Below, piece after piece: positions 8,020 through 15,484 of a DNA stretch of 19,156 nt. A program made the position numbers and the translations under genes. Source of the DNA: GCA-2719315 sp964448645 (lineage in GTDB: Bacteria; Bacteroidota; Bacteroidia; Flavobacteriales; Flavobacteriaceae); assembly GCA_964448645.1 (NCBI GenBank), contig CAYUZY010000026.1, positions 1 to 19,156 of the forward strand. The letters run 5' to 3'. Positions within the stretch are counted from its first letter, which is position 1; each line of letters starts with the position of its first letter. The notes under the pieces are model-generated. The model was given only the letters and a program-made list of their open reading frames with translations. It was not told where the DNA came from and did no database searches.

Positions 8020-8835
8020 ATGGGTTTTGAAAAAATAACTGAAAAAGATTCTCTTTATAATGATCTTCATAAAATGTCAACTGAAGAAATTATAAATAAT
8101 ATTCACAAAGAAGATCAAAAAGCAGTTAAATCAATCAATAAAGTATTACCTAATATCTCTATTATAATTGATAAAATATTTGAAAAACTTGATAACAATG
8201 GAAGGCTTTTTTATATCGGAGCTGGGACAAGTGGTAGACTTGGCGTGTTAGATGCCTCTGAATGTCCTACTACATTTGGAACTAAACCTGGAAAAGTTAT
8301 TGGTATAATAGCAGGTGGTGATTTTGCTTTAAGAAATTCAATTGAAAATTCTGAAGATGATAAATTACAAGCGTGGAAAGATCTCAAAAAACATAAGATT
8401 TCTAAAAATGATTTTGTTATCGGAATTGCTGCCTCTGGAACAACACCCTATGTTGTTTCTGGTATAAAAGACTGTAAAGACAATAATATCTCTACTGGTT
8501 GCATAACTTGCAATCCAAATAGTCCATTATCAAATAATTCTGATTATCCTATAGAAATTATTGTTGGCCCTGAATTTTTAACAGGAAGTTCAAGAATGAA
8601 AGCTGGAACAATTCAAAAGCTTATTTTAAATATGATTTCAACAACTGTAATGATTAAACTTGGTCATGTAAAAGGAAATAAAATGATAGATATGCAATTA
8701 AGTAATAATAAACTATATGATAGAGGAACTAAAATATTAATGAAAGAATTAAACATTGATAAAAATAATGCTGAAAAATTAATCAATAAGTATAAAAGTT
8801 TAAGAAAGTCTTTATCACACTATAATAATGAATAA
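8020..8835 (+). CDS. murQ: N-acetylmuramic acid 6-phosphate etherase
   Basis: MurQ cleaves the lactyl ether of MurNAc-6-phosphate to give GlcNAc-6-phosphate and D-lactate, a step in recycling of the cell's own peptidoglycan. The SIS-type sugar-phosphate fold is clear: RLFYIGAGTSGRLGVLDASECPTTFG, then GIAASGTTPYVV and EFLTGSSRMKAGTIQK. Glu81 in ASECPTTFG matches the catalytic Glu83 of E. coli, and Glu112 lies at the spacing of its Glu114. At 271 residues it is shorter than the E. coli protein (about 298), mainly at the C-terminus. It overlaps the following small membrane-protein gene by 8 nt. Confidence 0.96.
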   Translation: MGFEKITEKDSLYNDLHKMSTEEIINNIHKEDQKAVKSINKVLPNISIIIDKIFEKLDNNGRLFYIGAGTSGRLGVLDASECPTTFGTKPGKVIGIIAGGDFALRNSIENSEDDKLQAWKDLKKHKISKNDFVIGIAASGTTPYVVSGIKDCKDNNISTGCITCNPNSPLSNNSDYPIEIIVGPEFLTGSSRMKAGTIQKLILNMISTTVMIKLGHVKGNKMIDMQLSNNKLYDRGTKILMKELNIDKNNAEKLINKYKSLRKSLSHYNNE

Positions 8836-9058
8836 AATTTTATTTAAAAAAAGTTTAAAACAATTATCATATTTTTTATTTTTTGCTTTTTCTGGACCAA
8901 TCACAATTTATCAAGCTTTTAAAAACAAAGAACATATTTTATATATCCCAGTATTAATAATTGGATTAATCTTATTTTTTCTTGCAATTTTTAAAGGCTT
9001 TAGAGGTATTAAAATTTTAGTGAATTCATTTTTAGGTCAAAGAAAAAACAATAGATAA
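8828..9058 (+). CDS. Small two-helix membrane protein, DUF6095-like
   Basis: This 76-residue protein has two hydrophobic segments (about 11-30 and 39-58) joined by the short polar stretch QAFKNKEHILYIP, and a basic C-terminal tail (GQRKNNR). The pattern of a proline near the first helix, the KNKEH turn and the second helix resembles the DUF6095 family, which I know from Flavobacteria in the same place next to murQ. I have not confirmed this by search. It overlaps murQ by 8 nt, so the two are probably translated together. No function is known. A role at the membrane linked to cell-wall recycling is only a guess from position. Confidence 0.8.
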   Translation: MNKILFKKSLKQLSYFLFFAFSGPITIYQAFKNKEHILYIPVLIIGLILFFLAIFKGFRGIKILVNSFLGQRKNNR

Positions 9059-9067
9059 TAAATTGAA

Positions 9068-9098
9068 TTGTAATCCATCGTAATACAACTTATCTTTA
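9068..9098 (+). promoter_or_regulatory. Candidate promoter of the thrS-infC-rpmI-rplT block
   Basis: TTG at 9068-9070 is followed after 20 bp by TATCTTTA at 9091-9098, a 7-of-8 match to TAnnTTTG with the final G replaced. The spacing fits the flavobacterial consensus. It leaves a leader of about 15-20 nt before thrS. Confidence 0.4.
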
Positions 9099-9119
9099 CA
9101 ACTATTAATAATTTATAAG

Positions 9120-11048
9120 ATGATTAAAATAAAATTTCCTGATGACTCTATTAGAGAGTATAAAAGAGGAATTACAGCTATTGAAATTGCTAGAGATATA
9201 AGTGAAGGGTTCTCTAGAAATGTTCTTTCAGCAAATTTTAACAAAAATACGATTGAAACATCAACTAAATTATATGAAAGTGGTTCATTAAAATTTTTCA
9301 CTTGGAATGACTCTGAAGGGAAAAAAGCTTTTTGGCACTCTTCAGCTCATGTTTTAGCTCAAGCCCTACTCTATTTATACCCTAATTGTAAACTTACAAT
9401 TGGACCTGCTATTGATAATGGATTTTATTATGATGCTGATTTTGAAGGACAAAATATTTCAGAAAGTGATTTAAAAACCGTTGAAAAAAAAATTTTAGAA
9501 TTTTCAAGAGAAAAGTTTAATTTCAAAATGAGAAATGTGTCTAAAAAAGATGCTTTAGACCATTATAAAAAAAACAAATATAAAACTGAATTAATTGAAG
9601 ACTTAAAAGATGGTGAAATCACATTCTGTGATCATGCAAATTTTACTGATCTTTGTAAAGGAGGTCATATACCGCATACTGGATTTATTAAATCTGTTAA
9701 GTTATTAAACATAGCCGGAGCATATTGGAGAGGAGATGAAAAAAACAAACAATTAACAAGAATTTATGGTATTTCTTTTCCAAAAGAAAAAGAATTAAAA
9801 CAGTACTTATCCCTTATTGAAGAAGCGAAAAAAAGAGACCATAGAAAACTTGGTAAAGAACTTGAATTATTTACATTTTCAGAAAAAGTTGGCCAAGGTT
9901 TACCTCTTTGGTTGCCTAAAGGTGCAGATTTAAGAGAAAGATTAGAACTTTTTCTTAAAAAAGCTCAAATGAAAGCAGGTTATGAGCAAGTAATTTCCCC
10001 TCATATTGGAAATAAAGAACTTTATGTTACTTCAGGTCACTATGAAAAATATGGATCCGACAGTTTTCAACCAATATTAACGCCTTCTGAAAATGAAGAG
10101 TTTTTATTAAAACCAATGAATTGCCCTCATCATTGTGAAATATATAAGAGTAAACCTTGGAGTTATAGAGATCTTCCCAAAAGGTATGCAGAATTTGGTA
10201 CTGTATATAGATATGAACAAAGTGGTGAACTCCATGGCTTAACTAGAGTTAGAGGGTTTACCCAAGATGATGCTCATATTTTTTGTAGACCAGATCAATT
10301 AAATGATGAATTTAAAAAAGTAATTGATTTGACTCTCTATGTTTTTAAGTCTCTTGGTTTTGAAGATTTTGTAACCCAAGTTTCACTTATGGATGAAAAT
10401 AAACCTGAAAAATACATAGGATCAAAAGATAATTGGGACTTAGCTGAAAATGCTATAATTTCTGCTGCAAAAGAAAAAAAATTAAGTTATATAACAAAAA
10501 AGGGGGAAGCTGCATTCTATGGTCCAAAGCTAGATTTTATTGTCAAAGATGCTCTTTACAGAGAATGGCAATTGGGTACAATTCAAGTTGACTATAACTT
10601 ACCTGAAAGATTTAAACTTTCATATAAAGGTAAAGACAATGAACTTCATAGACCTGTAATGATTCATAGAGCTCCGTTTGGAAGTATGGAAAGATTTGTT
10701 GCTATTTTATTAGAACATACATCTGGTAATCTACCGTTATGGTTAATCCCTAATCAAGTTAATATTCTATGCGTAAGCGAAAAATATAAAAAATACGCTA
10801 TAAAAGTTTTAGATTTCTTAAAAAATAACGAAATTCGCGCCCTACTTGATGATAGAAATGAAACTATAGGGAAAAAAATTAGAGAATCAGAGTTATCAAA
10901 AATACCCTATATGCTAATAATTGGAGAAAAAGAAGCTAAAAATAATACAATATCACTAAGAAAACACAAAGAAGGTAATTTGGGATCAATAAAAATTGAT
11001 GAATTGATTGGAAAGATTAATTTAGAGATGAAAAATATTATTAATTAA
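9120..11048 (+). CDS. thrS: Threonyl-tRNA synthetase
   Basis: ThrS charges tRNA-Thr and edits mischarged Ser-tRNA. At 642 residues it has the full bacterial layout: a TGS domain (about 1-62), the editing domain with HSSAH (His73, His77) and CKGGH (Cys179, His183), the class II catalytic core, and an anticodon-binding domain from about residue 540. Core markers are MNCPHHCEIY (Cys335, zinc ligand), motif 2 in RVRGFTQDDAHIFC (His386, zinc ligand) and motif 3 MIHRAPFGSMERF (His516, zinc ligand). It leads the conserved thrS-infC-rpmI-rplT order. infC begins 12 nt after its stop. Confidence 0.98.
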   Translation: MIKIKFPDDSIREYKRGITAIEIARDISEGFSRNVLSANFNKNTIETSTKLYESGSLKFFTWNDSEGKKAFWHSSAHVLAQALLYLYPNCKLTIGPAIDNGFYYDADFEGQNISESDLKTVEKKILEFSREKFNFKMRNVSKKDALDHYKKNKYKTELIEDLKDGEITFCDHANFTDLCKGGHIPHTGFIKSVKLLNIAGAYWRGDEKNKQLTRIYGISFPKEKELKQYLSLIEEAKKRDHRKLGKELELFTFSEKVGQGLPLWLPKGADLRERLELFLKKAQMKAGYEQVISPHIGNKELYVTSGHYEKYGSDSFQPILTPSENEEFLLKPMNCPHHCEIYKSKPWSYRDLPKRYAEFGTVYRYEQSGELHGLTRVRGFTQDDAHIFCRPDQLNDEFKKVIDLTLYVFKSLGFEDFVTQVSLMDENKPEKYIGSKDNWDLAENAIISAAKEKKLSYITKKGEAAFYGPKLDFIVKDALYREWQLGTIQVDYNLPERFKLSYKGKDNELHRPVMIHRAPFGSMERFVAILLEHTSGNLPLWLIPNQVNILCVSEKYKKYAIKVLDFLKNNEIRALLDDRNETIGKKIRESELSKIPYMLIIGEKEAKNNTISLRKHKEGNLGSIKIDELIGKINLEMKNIIN

Positions 11049-11060
11049 AATTAAATAGTC

Positions 11061-11627
11061 ATAGGAATAAGAAAAAAAAGAGGAAGAAGAGGGCCAGGAA
11101 GAGTCATAAAAGAAAACCCTCATAAAATTAACGAAAAAATAACTTCACATGAAATTCGTTTAGTAGGTGAAAATGTCGAAGTTGGTATATATAATTTAAA
11201 TAAAGCTCTTTCAATAGCCAAAGAACAAGAACTAGATCTAGTTGAAATATCTCCAAATGCTTCTCCTCCAGTTTGTAAAATATTAGAATACAAAAAATTC
11301 CTATATGAACAGAAAAAAAGAGAAAAAGTATTAAAATCTAAAACGACTAAAGTAATATTGAAAGAGATACGTTTTGGGCCAAATACAGATGAACATGATT
11401 ATGATTTTAAAAAGAAACATGCTGAAAAGTTTTTAATGGATGGAGCTAAATTGAAAGCTTTTGTTTTCTTTAAGGGAAGGTCAATTGTTTATAAAGAAAA
11501 AGGGCAAATTTTATTATTACGTTTAGCTCAAGATCTTGAAGAATATGGAAAAGTAGAACAAATGCCAACATTAGAAGGAAAAAAAATGTCAATTTTTATA
11601 ACCCCAAAAAAAATAAGTAAAAAATAA
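11061..11627 (+). CDS. infC: Translation initiation factor IF-3 (AUA start)
   Basis: IF-3 keeps 30S subunits free and checks start-codon pairing. Homology runs upstream of any usual start codon: HEIRLVGENVEVGIYNL, ELDLVEISPNASPPVCKI and YKKFLYEQKKRE all lie before the first TTG at 11358. An in-frame TAA at 11052-11054 closes the frame, and no ATG, GTG or TTG lies between it and this conserved region. The start must therefore be AUA at 11055, 11061 or 11067. I choose 11061 because the resulting I-G-I-R opening resembles the I-A-I-R opening of flavobacterial IF-3. This gives 188 residues. Rare AUN starts are a known autoregulatory feature of infC, because IF-3 rejects its own start codon. Confidence 0.92.
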   Translation: MGIRKKRGRRGPGRVIKENPHKINEKITSHEIRLVGENVEVGIYNLNKALSIAKEQELDLVEISPNASPPVCKILEYKKFLYEQKKREKVLKSKTTKVILKEIRFGPNTDEHDYDFKKKHAEKFLMDGAKLKAFVFFKGRSIVYKEKGQILLLRLAQDLEEYGKVEQMPTLEGKKMSIFITPKKISKK

Positions 11628-11630
11628 GTT

Positions 11631-11828
11631 ATGCCAAAAATGAAAACAAAATCCAGTGCTAAAAAAAGATTTAAAATAACTGGATCTGGAAAAATTAAAA
11701 GAAAACATGCTTTTAAAAATCATATTTTAACAAAAAAGTCTAAAAAAAGAAAATTAAGGCTAACTCACTTTGGATTAGTCCATAAAAGTGATAGTGATAA
11801 TATTAAGGAACAATTAAGACTTAAATAA
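11631..11828 (+). CDS. rpmI: 50S ribosomal protein L35
   Basis: This very basic 65-residue protein has the family pattern MPKMKTKSSAKKRFKITGSG, then KRKHAFKNHILTKKSKKRKR-like and LRLTHFGLVHKSD. L35 is a small protein of the large subunit. It starts 3 nt after the infC stop and is followed by a 79-nt spacer before rplT. That spacer is unusually long for this block and holds a foldable G+C patch. Confidence 0.97.
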   Translation: MPKMKTKSSAKKRFKITGSGKIKRKHAFKNHILTKKSKKRKLRLTHFGLVHKSDSDNIKEQLRLK

Positions 11829-11849
11829 TAAATTAAATTATATAAACCA

Positions 11850-11892
11850 GAAGTCGGGCCAATTTAAGTGTATCTAAAATACCGCCTCCTTC
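11850..11892 (+). ncRNA. Candidate L20-type leader hairpin between rpmI and rplT
   Basis: In a spacer that is otherwise almost only A/T, two G+C-rich patches (11855-11860 and 11882-11889) can pair. GAAG (11850-11853) pairs with CTTC (11889-11892), then a TC/TC internal loop, then GG (11856-11857) with CC (11885-11886). An inner hairpin pairs GTAT (11870-11873) with ATAC (11879-11882). L20 is known to repress rpmI-rplT through structured mRNA in other bacteria, although that leader normally lies upstream of rpmI or infC. Confidence 0.35.
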
Positions 11893-11907
11893 AAAAATTA
11901 AATTAAA

Positions 11908-12252
11908 ATGCCAAGATCATTAAATTCGGTTGCTTCAAGAAGGAGAAGAAAAAAAATCATAAAATTAGCCAAAGGTTATTTTGGTCGTAGAAAAAATGTA
12001 TGGACAATTGCAAAAAATGCTGTTGAAAAAGCAATGCAATATTCCTACAGAGATCGAAAAACTAAAAAAAGAAACTTCAGATCTCTTTGGATTACTAGAA
12101 TTAATGCTGCTTCTAGACTTTATGGAATGTCTTACAGTCAATTCATGGGGAAAATTAAATCTAAAAAAATTAATTTAAACAGGAAAGTTCTTGCAGATTT
12201 AGCAATGAATAATCCAGAAGTATTTAAAGCTATAGCTGATAAATTAAAATAA
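11908..12252 (+). CDS. rplT: 50S ribosomal protein L20
   Basis: L20 binds 23S rRNA early in large-subunit assembly and represses its own operon in several bacteria. The 114-residue product shows the standard sequence: MPRSLNSVASRRRRKKIIKL, AKGYFGRRKNVW, YRDRKTKKRNFRSLWITRIN and AASRLYGMSYSQFM, ending in MNNPEVFKAIADKLK. Length is normal. An ArsC-family gene starts 8 nt downstream without a visible terminator, so transcription probably reads on. Confidence 0.98.
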   Translation: MPRSLNSVASRRRRKKIIKLAKGYFGRRKNVWTIAKNAVEKAMQYSYRDRKTKKRNFRSLWITRINAASRLYGMSYSQFMGKIKSKKINLNRKVLADLAMNNPEVFKAIADKLK

Positions 12253-12260
12253 TTCTAATT

Positions 12261-12656
12261 TTGAATAATAAAATTTTAATTTATCATAATCCTCGCTGTA
12301 GAAAATCAAGAGAGGCTTTAGATTATTTAAATAAATTAAATATTGATCTTAATGTTATTTTGTATCTATCAAATCCTTTAAGTAAAAAAAACTTAATAAA
12401 CCTTTTATCTAAATTAAAAATCAAAGCTATTGATCTTATTAGAAAAAAAGAATTATTATGGAAATCTGAGTATTCAAAAAAAAATTTAAATGAAGATGAA
12501 ATAATTTCAATAATGATAGACAATCCAAAACTTATTGAAAGACCAATAATTGAATATAAAGAAACTGCAGTCATTGGTAGACCGATTGAAAATCTTTACG
12601 CTTTTTTAAAAATATTAAACCCTAAAGATTTTTTATTGTCAAAAGATTATAAATAA
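12261..12656 (+). CDS. ArsC-family (glutaredoxin-dependent type) arsenate reductase-like protein
   Basis: This 131-residue thioredoxin-fold protein has the ArsC active site: Cys13 in YHNPRCRKSREAL, Arg61 in LIRKKE, and Arg94 and Arg107 in ERPIIEYKETAVIGRP. These correspond to the Cys and three Arg residues that bind oxyanion in glutaredoxin-linked ArsC, so arsenate reduction is plausible. Related family members (YffB, Spx) do other jobs, and no ars genes are nearby, so function is not certain. The start is TTG at 12261, giving the conserved (M)NNKILIYHNP opening. It lies 8 nt after rplT and 1 nt before the outer-membrane protein gene. Confidence 0.88.
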   Translation: MNNKILIYHNPRCRKSREALDYLNKLNIDLNVILYLSNPLSKKNLINLLSKLKIKAIDLIRKKELLWKSEYSKKNLNEDEIISIMIDNPKLIERPIIEYKETAVIGRPIENLYAFLKILNPKDFLLSKDYK

Positions 12657-12657
12657 A

Positions 12658-15150
12658 ATGAGAAAAAATTTCTGTTTGATTTTTGTTTTTATATTTTCAG
12701 GATTATTAAATGGTCAACGCCCATCTAATATTTCAAATATAAAAAAGGTAACCATTTCTGGTAATGTTCTTGATCAAGAAACAAACCAACCTCTTGAATA
12801 TGCAACTATAACATTAAAAAATAATCGATTTCCAGACAGAATTCAAGGCGGAATAAGTAATGAAAATGGAAGATTTGATTTAGAAGTATTTCCAGGTAAG
12901 TATAATGTTTTAATTGAATATATAGGTTTTAATCCTATAAAATATGAAGGTAAATTAATTAGAGAAAATACAGATTTTGGCAAAATTTTGATGGTTTTTA
13001 GTGAAAATCAGCTTGAAGAAATTGAATTAATTGGAGAAAGAACGGAAGTTGAAATCAGATTAGATAAAAAAATATATAATGTAGGGAAAGATATAATGGT
13101 AAGGGGTGGAAGTGTTGCCGATGTTCTTGATAATGTACCTTCCGTTTCAGTTGATGTAGAAGGAAATGTTGCTCTAAGAGGAAATGATAATGTAAGAATA
13201 TTAATAAATGGCAAACCTTCTGGTTTGGTTGGTATATCAGGTCCTCAAGGACTTAGATCTTTACCTGCAGAATCTATAGAAAAAGTTGAGGTTGTAACTT
13301 CACCATCTGCTAGATATGATGCTGAAGGCACTGCGGGTATTTTAAATATTATACTAAAAAAACAAAATTTAGAAGGAATTAATGGAACTCTAACAGGAAG
13401 TGTGGGGCTTCCAAAAAATAATAGAACTTCTGCAAATTTAAATTGGAGAACTAAAAAGTTAAATATTTTCACTACAAACACATTAAGTGACAATATAACC
13501 AAAGGAAATTCTTTTAACAATAATGAATATTTTAATCGTAATGATCCAAGTACATTTTTAAAAGAAAAAAGACTTTCTGAAAGAAACAGAAAAAGTTTTT
13601 TTACTAGTTATGGTCTTGAATATTATTTTAACGATAAAACCTCATTAACAATAAGCTCTTTTTATAGAGAATCGGATAGAGAAAGTAATACTAAAAACAA
13701 AATTCAAGAATTAGATTTCAATGGAAAATCTTTAAATCTTACTGAAAGAAAAGAAAATGAAGATGAACAAGATATTTCAAAACAGTATAGTGCTAATTTT
13801 TTTAAAGACTTTGAAAAAAAAGGGCATAGGTTTACTGCTCTATTCCAATATGAAGAAAGTTATGAAGACGAATATTCTGACATAAATAATCAAACTTTAA
13901 TACCAGTTATTTCTGAAATAAATTATGAAAAAGTGATAAATGATGAAAATCAAAGAAGAATTTTAGCTCAAAGTGATTACGTTCTTCCAATTGATGAAAA
14001 TACTCAATTCGAAATAGGATATAGAGGAAGTTTTTCTACTCAGAAAACTGATTATCAAGTTTCATATTTGATTAATTCAAATTATGAACTAGATAATAAT
14101 CTCTCAAACTATTTAATTTATAAAGAATATGTAAACGCTGCTTATACCCAATATGGAAAAAAAATTGACAAATTTTCTTATTTATTAGGTCTTCGAATGG
14201 AAGATTCTAAAATTGAAATTGATCAAAAAACCTCTAATGATAAAACAGTTAAAAAATATACTGATTTTTTTCCTACTTTAAATTTGTCATATGAACTTAA
14301 TGAAAAAGAAAGCTTTACTCTAGGTTATTCTAGACGTTTAAGACGTCCAAGATCAAGGTTTATAAACCCTTTTCCATCTAGAAGTAGCATTACAAATATT
14401 TTTCAAGGAAATCCTGATCTAGATCCCACTTATTCAAATGCATTTGATTTAGGCTATTTAAAAAGATGGAAAACAGTAACCCTAAATTCATCTATCTATT
14501 ACCAAAAAGCTACAAAAGCTTTCACTTTTATAAGACAAGACTCTGGAGAAACAGTAATAATTTCTGGAGAGGAAAATAACCCTTCCAACCCAATTGTTGA
14601 AGTTCCAGTTTTAAGATTATTTCCAATTAATTTATCAGTAAATAATCGATATGGTGGTGAATTTTCAATTTCATATTTTCCTTCACGAAAAATTAGGCTA
14701 AGTGGTAATTTTAATTTATTTAGCTCTGAAATTATAGGTGACTATAAAGGTGAATCATTTGATGCTAAAAATTTAAGTTGGTTTGCTAGATTTAATAGCA
14801 CTATTAAACTTCCTGGCTCAATTGATTGGCAAACTAGGTTTTTCTACAGAGGTCCATCTGAAAATGCACAAACAAAAAGCAAAGGAATACTATTCTTGTC
14901 AGGTGCTTTAAATAAAGAAATTTTTAATAAAAAAGGCACTATCTCATTTAGAGCTACTGATCTATTAGACTCATCAAGAAGAAAATCAGAAACTTTAACC
15001 GAAAGTTTTTATAGTTATGGAGAATTTCAATGGAGAGAACCTTCTTATGTTCTTACAATAACCTATCAAATAAATCCAAATAAAAAGAAAAAAAGTAGGA
15101 GATCACAAAGAAATTATGGAAGTGAAGAAAATGAAGGATTTGATTTTTAA
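12658..15150 (+). CDS. TonB-receptor-like outer-membrane beta-barrel protein
   Basis: This 830-residue outer-membrane protein has a signal peptide (about 1-19). A CarboxypepD_reg-like domain follows (31-112, ISGNVLDQETNQPLEYATITL to the IEYIGF block). The plug domain covers about 130-235 (VRGGSVADVLDNVPSVSVD, LRGNDNVRILINGKPSG, EGTAGILNIILKK). A beta-barrel of the OMP_b-brl_3 type fills the rest and ends in Phe. The plan is that of Bacteroidota TonB-dependent receptors, with no SusD partner, so SusC is unlikely. The substrate is unknown. A cluster of Lys/Arg sits just before the C-terminus. The ATG is 1 nt after the ArsC-like stop, suggesting co-translation. Confidence 0.92.
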   Translation: MRKNFCLIFVFIFSGLLNGQRPSNISNIKKVTISGNVLDQETNQPLEYATITLKNNRFPDRIQGGISNENGRFDLEVFPGKYNVLIEYIGFNPIKYEGKLIRENTDFGKILMVFSENQLEEIELIGERTEVEIRLDKKIYNVGKDIMVRGGSVADVLDNVPSVSVDVEGNVALRGNDNVRILINGKPSGLVGISGPQGLRSLPAESIEKVEVVTSPSARYDAEGTAGILNIILKKQNLEGINGTLTGSVGLPKNNRTSANLNWRTKKLNIFTTNTLSDNITKGNSFNNNEYFNRNDPSTFLKEKRLSERNRKSFFTSYGLEYYFNDKTSLTISSFYRESDRESNTKNKIQELDFNGKSLNLTERKENEDEQDISKQYSANFFKDFEKKGHRFTALFQYEESYEDEYSDINNQTLIPVISEINYEKVINDENQRRILAQSDYVLPIDENTQFEIGYRGSFSTQKTDYQVSYLINSNYELDNNLSNYLIYKEYVNAAYTQYGKKIDKFSYLLGLRMEDSKIEIDQKTSNDKTVKKYTDFFPTLNLSYELNEKESFTLGYSRRLRRPRSRFINPFPSRSSITNIFQGNPDLDPTYSNAFDLGYLKRWKTVTLNSSIYYQKATKAFTFIRQDSGETVIISGEENNPSNPIVEVPVLRLFPINLSVNNRYGGEFSISYFPSRKIRLSGNFNLFSSEIIGDYKGESFDAKNLSWFARFNSTIKLPGSIDWQTRFFYRGPSENAQTKSKGILFLSGALNKEIFNKKGTISFRATDLLDSSRRKSETLTESFYSYGEFQWREPSYVLTITYQINPNKKKKSRRSQRNYGSEENEGFDF

Positions 15151-15182
15151 TTAAAATAAAGTGTTAAATCTTATTTTTTAAT
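15151..15182. terminator. Weak AT-only hairpin at a convergent gene end
   Basis: TTAAAATAA (15151-15159) can pair with the TTATTTT...AA stretch at 15171-15181 with a two-base bulge. It sits right after the outer-membrane protein stop and overlaps the end of the minus-strand gene. It could act as a two-way terminator, but the stem holds only A-T pairs. Confidence 0.25.
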
Positions 15183-15332
15183 TTTCTTTTTTGATCTTAA
15201 TTGAATTTGTTCCATGAAATATCCAAAAAGCCAATAAGGAATTACAAAAAGAAGTAAAAAAAACATAAGCCAAAATCCCATTGTGAAAATTGATAAAAAT
15301 GCTAAAAAACCTAAATATTGATCAAACTCCAT
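15171..15332 (-). CDS. Small membrane protein (53 residues), hypothetical
   Basis: This short frame encodes MEFDQYLGFLAFLSIFTMGF followed by a long hydrophobic stretch (to about residue 39, ending FVIPYWLFGYF) and a basic tail (EQIQLRSKKKIKK). That is the layout of a one- or two-helix inner-membrane protein with the charged end in the cytoplasm. Its acidic start, Trp and Pro placement and strong tail polarity argue for real coding rather than chance. I do not recognise a family. It converges with the outer-membrane protein gene and is divergent from fumC. An ATG at 15351 is out of frame, so 15332 is the start. Confidence 0.65.
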   Translation of the reverse strand: MEFDQYLGFLAFLSIFTMGFWLMFFLLLFVIPYWLFGYFMEQIQLRSKKKIKK

Positions 15333-15457
15333 AAGATTTAAATATTGGCATCTAAATTAATAAATAAAATTTAATAAATACTTAAACTATTCTTTGGTAA
15401 ATACATTTTTTTTTAAAATTGTTTAGCTTTTTTCAAATTATTTAAAAACAAACCTAG

Positions 15458-15465
15458 TATTTTTG
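15458..15465 (+). promoter_or_regulatory. Candidate -7 promoter element for fumC
   Basis: TATTTTTG matches the flavobacterial -7 consensus and lies 19 bp before the fumC ATG. The nearest upstream TTG (15419-15421) is too far away (36 bp spacer), so only one half of the promoter is supported. Confidence 0.4.
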
Positions 15466-15484
15466 TACTAAAATCTCATTTTGA

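Noticed and set aside
11981..12178. Frame within rplT in another phase
   Set aside because: rplT is intact and strongly conserved, and the alternative frame has no start context or homology.
12323..12574. Open frame antisense to the ArsC-like gene
   Set aside because: It lies wholly inside a gene with an intact active site, has low-complexity Phe/Ile/Ser composition, and is explained by A/T-rich coding on the other strand.
13008..13520. Two open frames antisense to the outer-membrane receptor gene
   Set aside because: They overlap the conserved plug domain of the sense protein and have no recognisable sequence of their own.
12658..15150. SusC-type glycan receptor of a polysaccharide utilisation locus
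   Set aside because: No SusD, glycoside hydrolase or regulator is nearby, the protein is shorter than typical SusC, and the barrel type matches other outer-membrane receptors.
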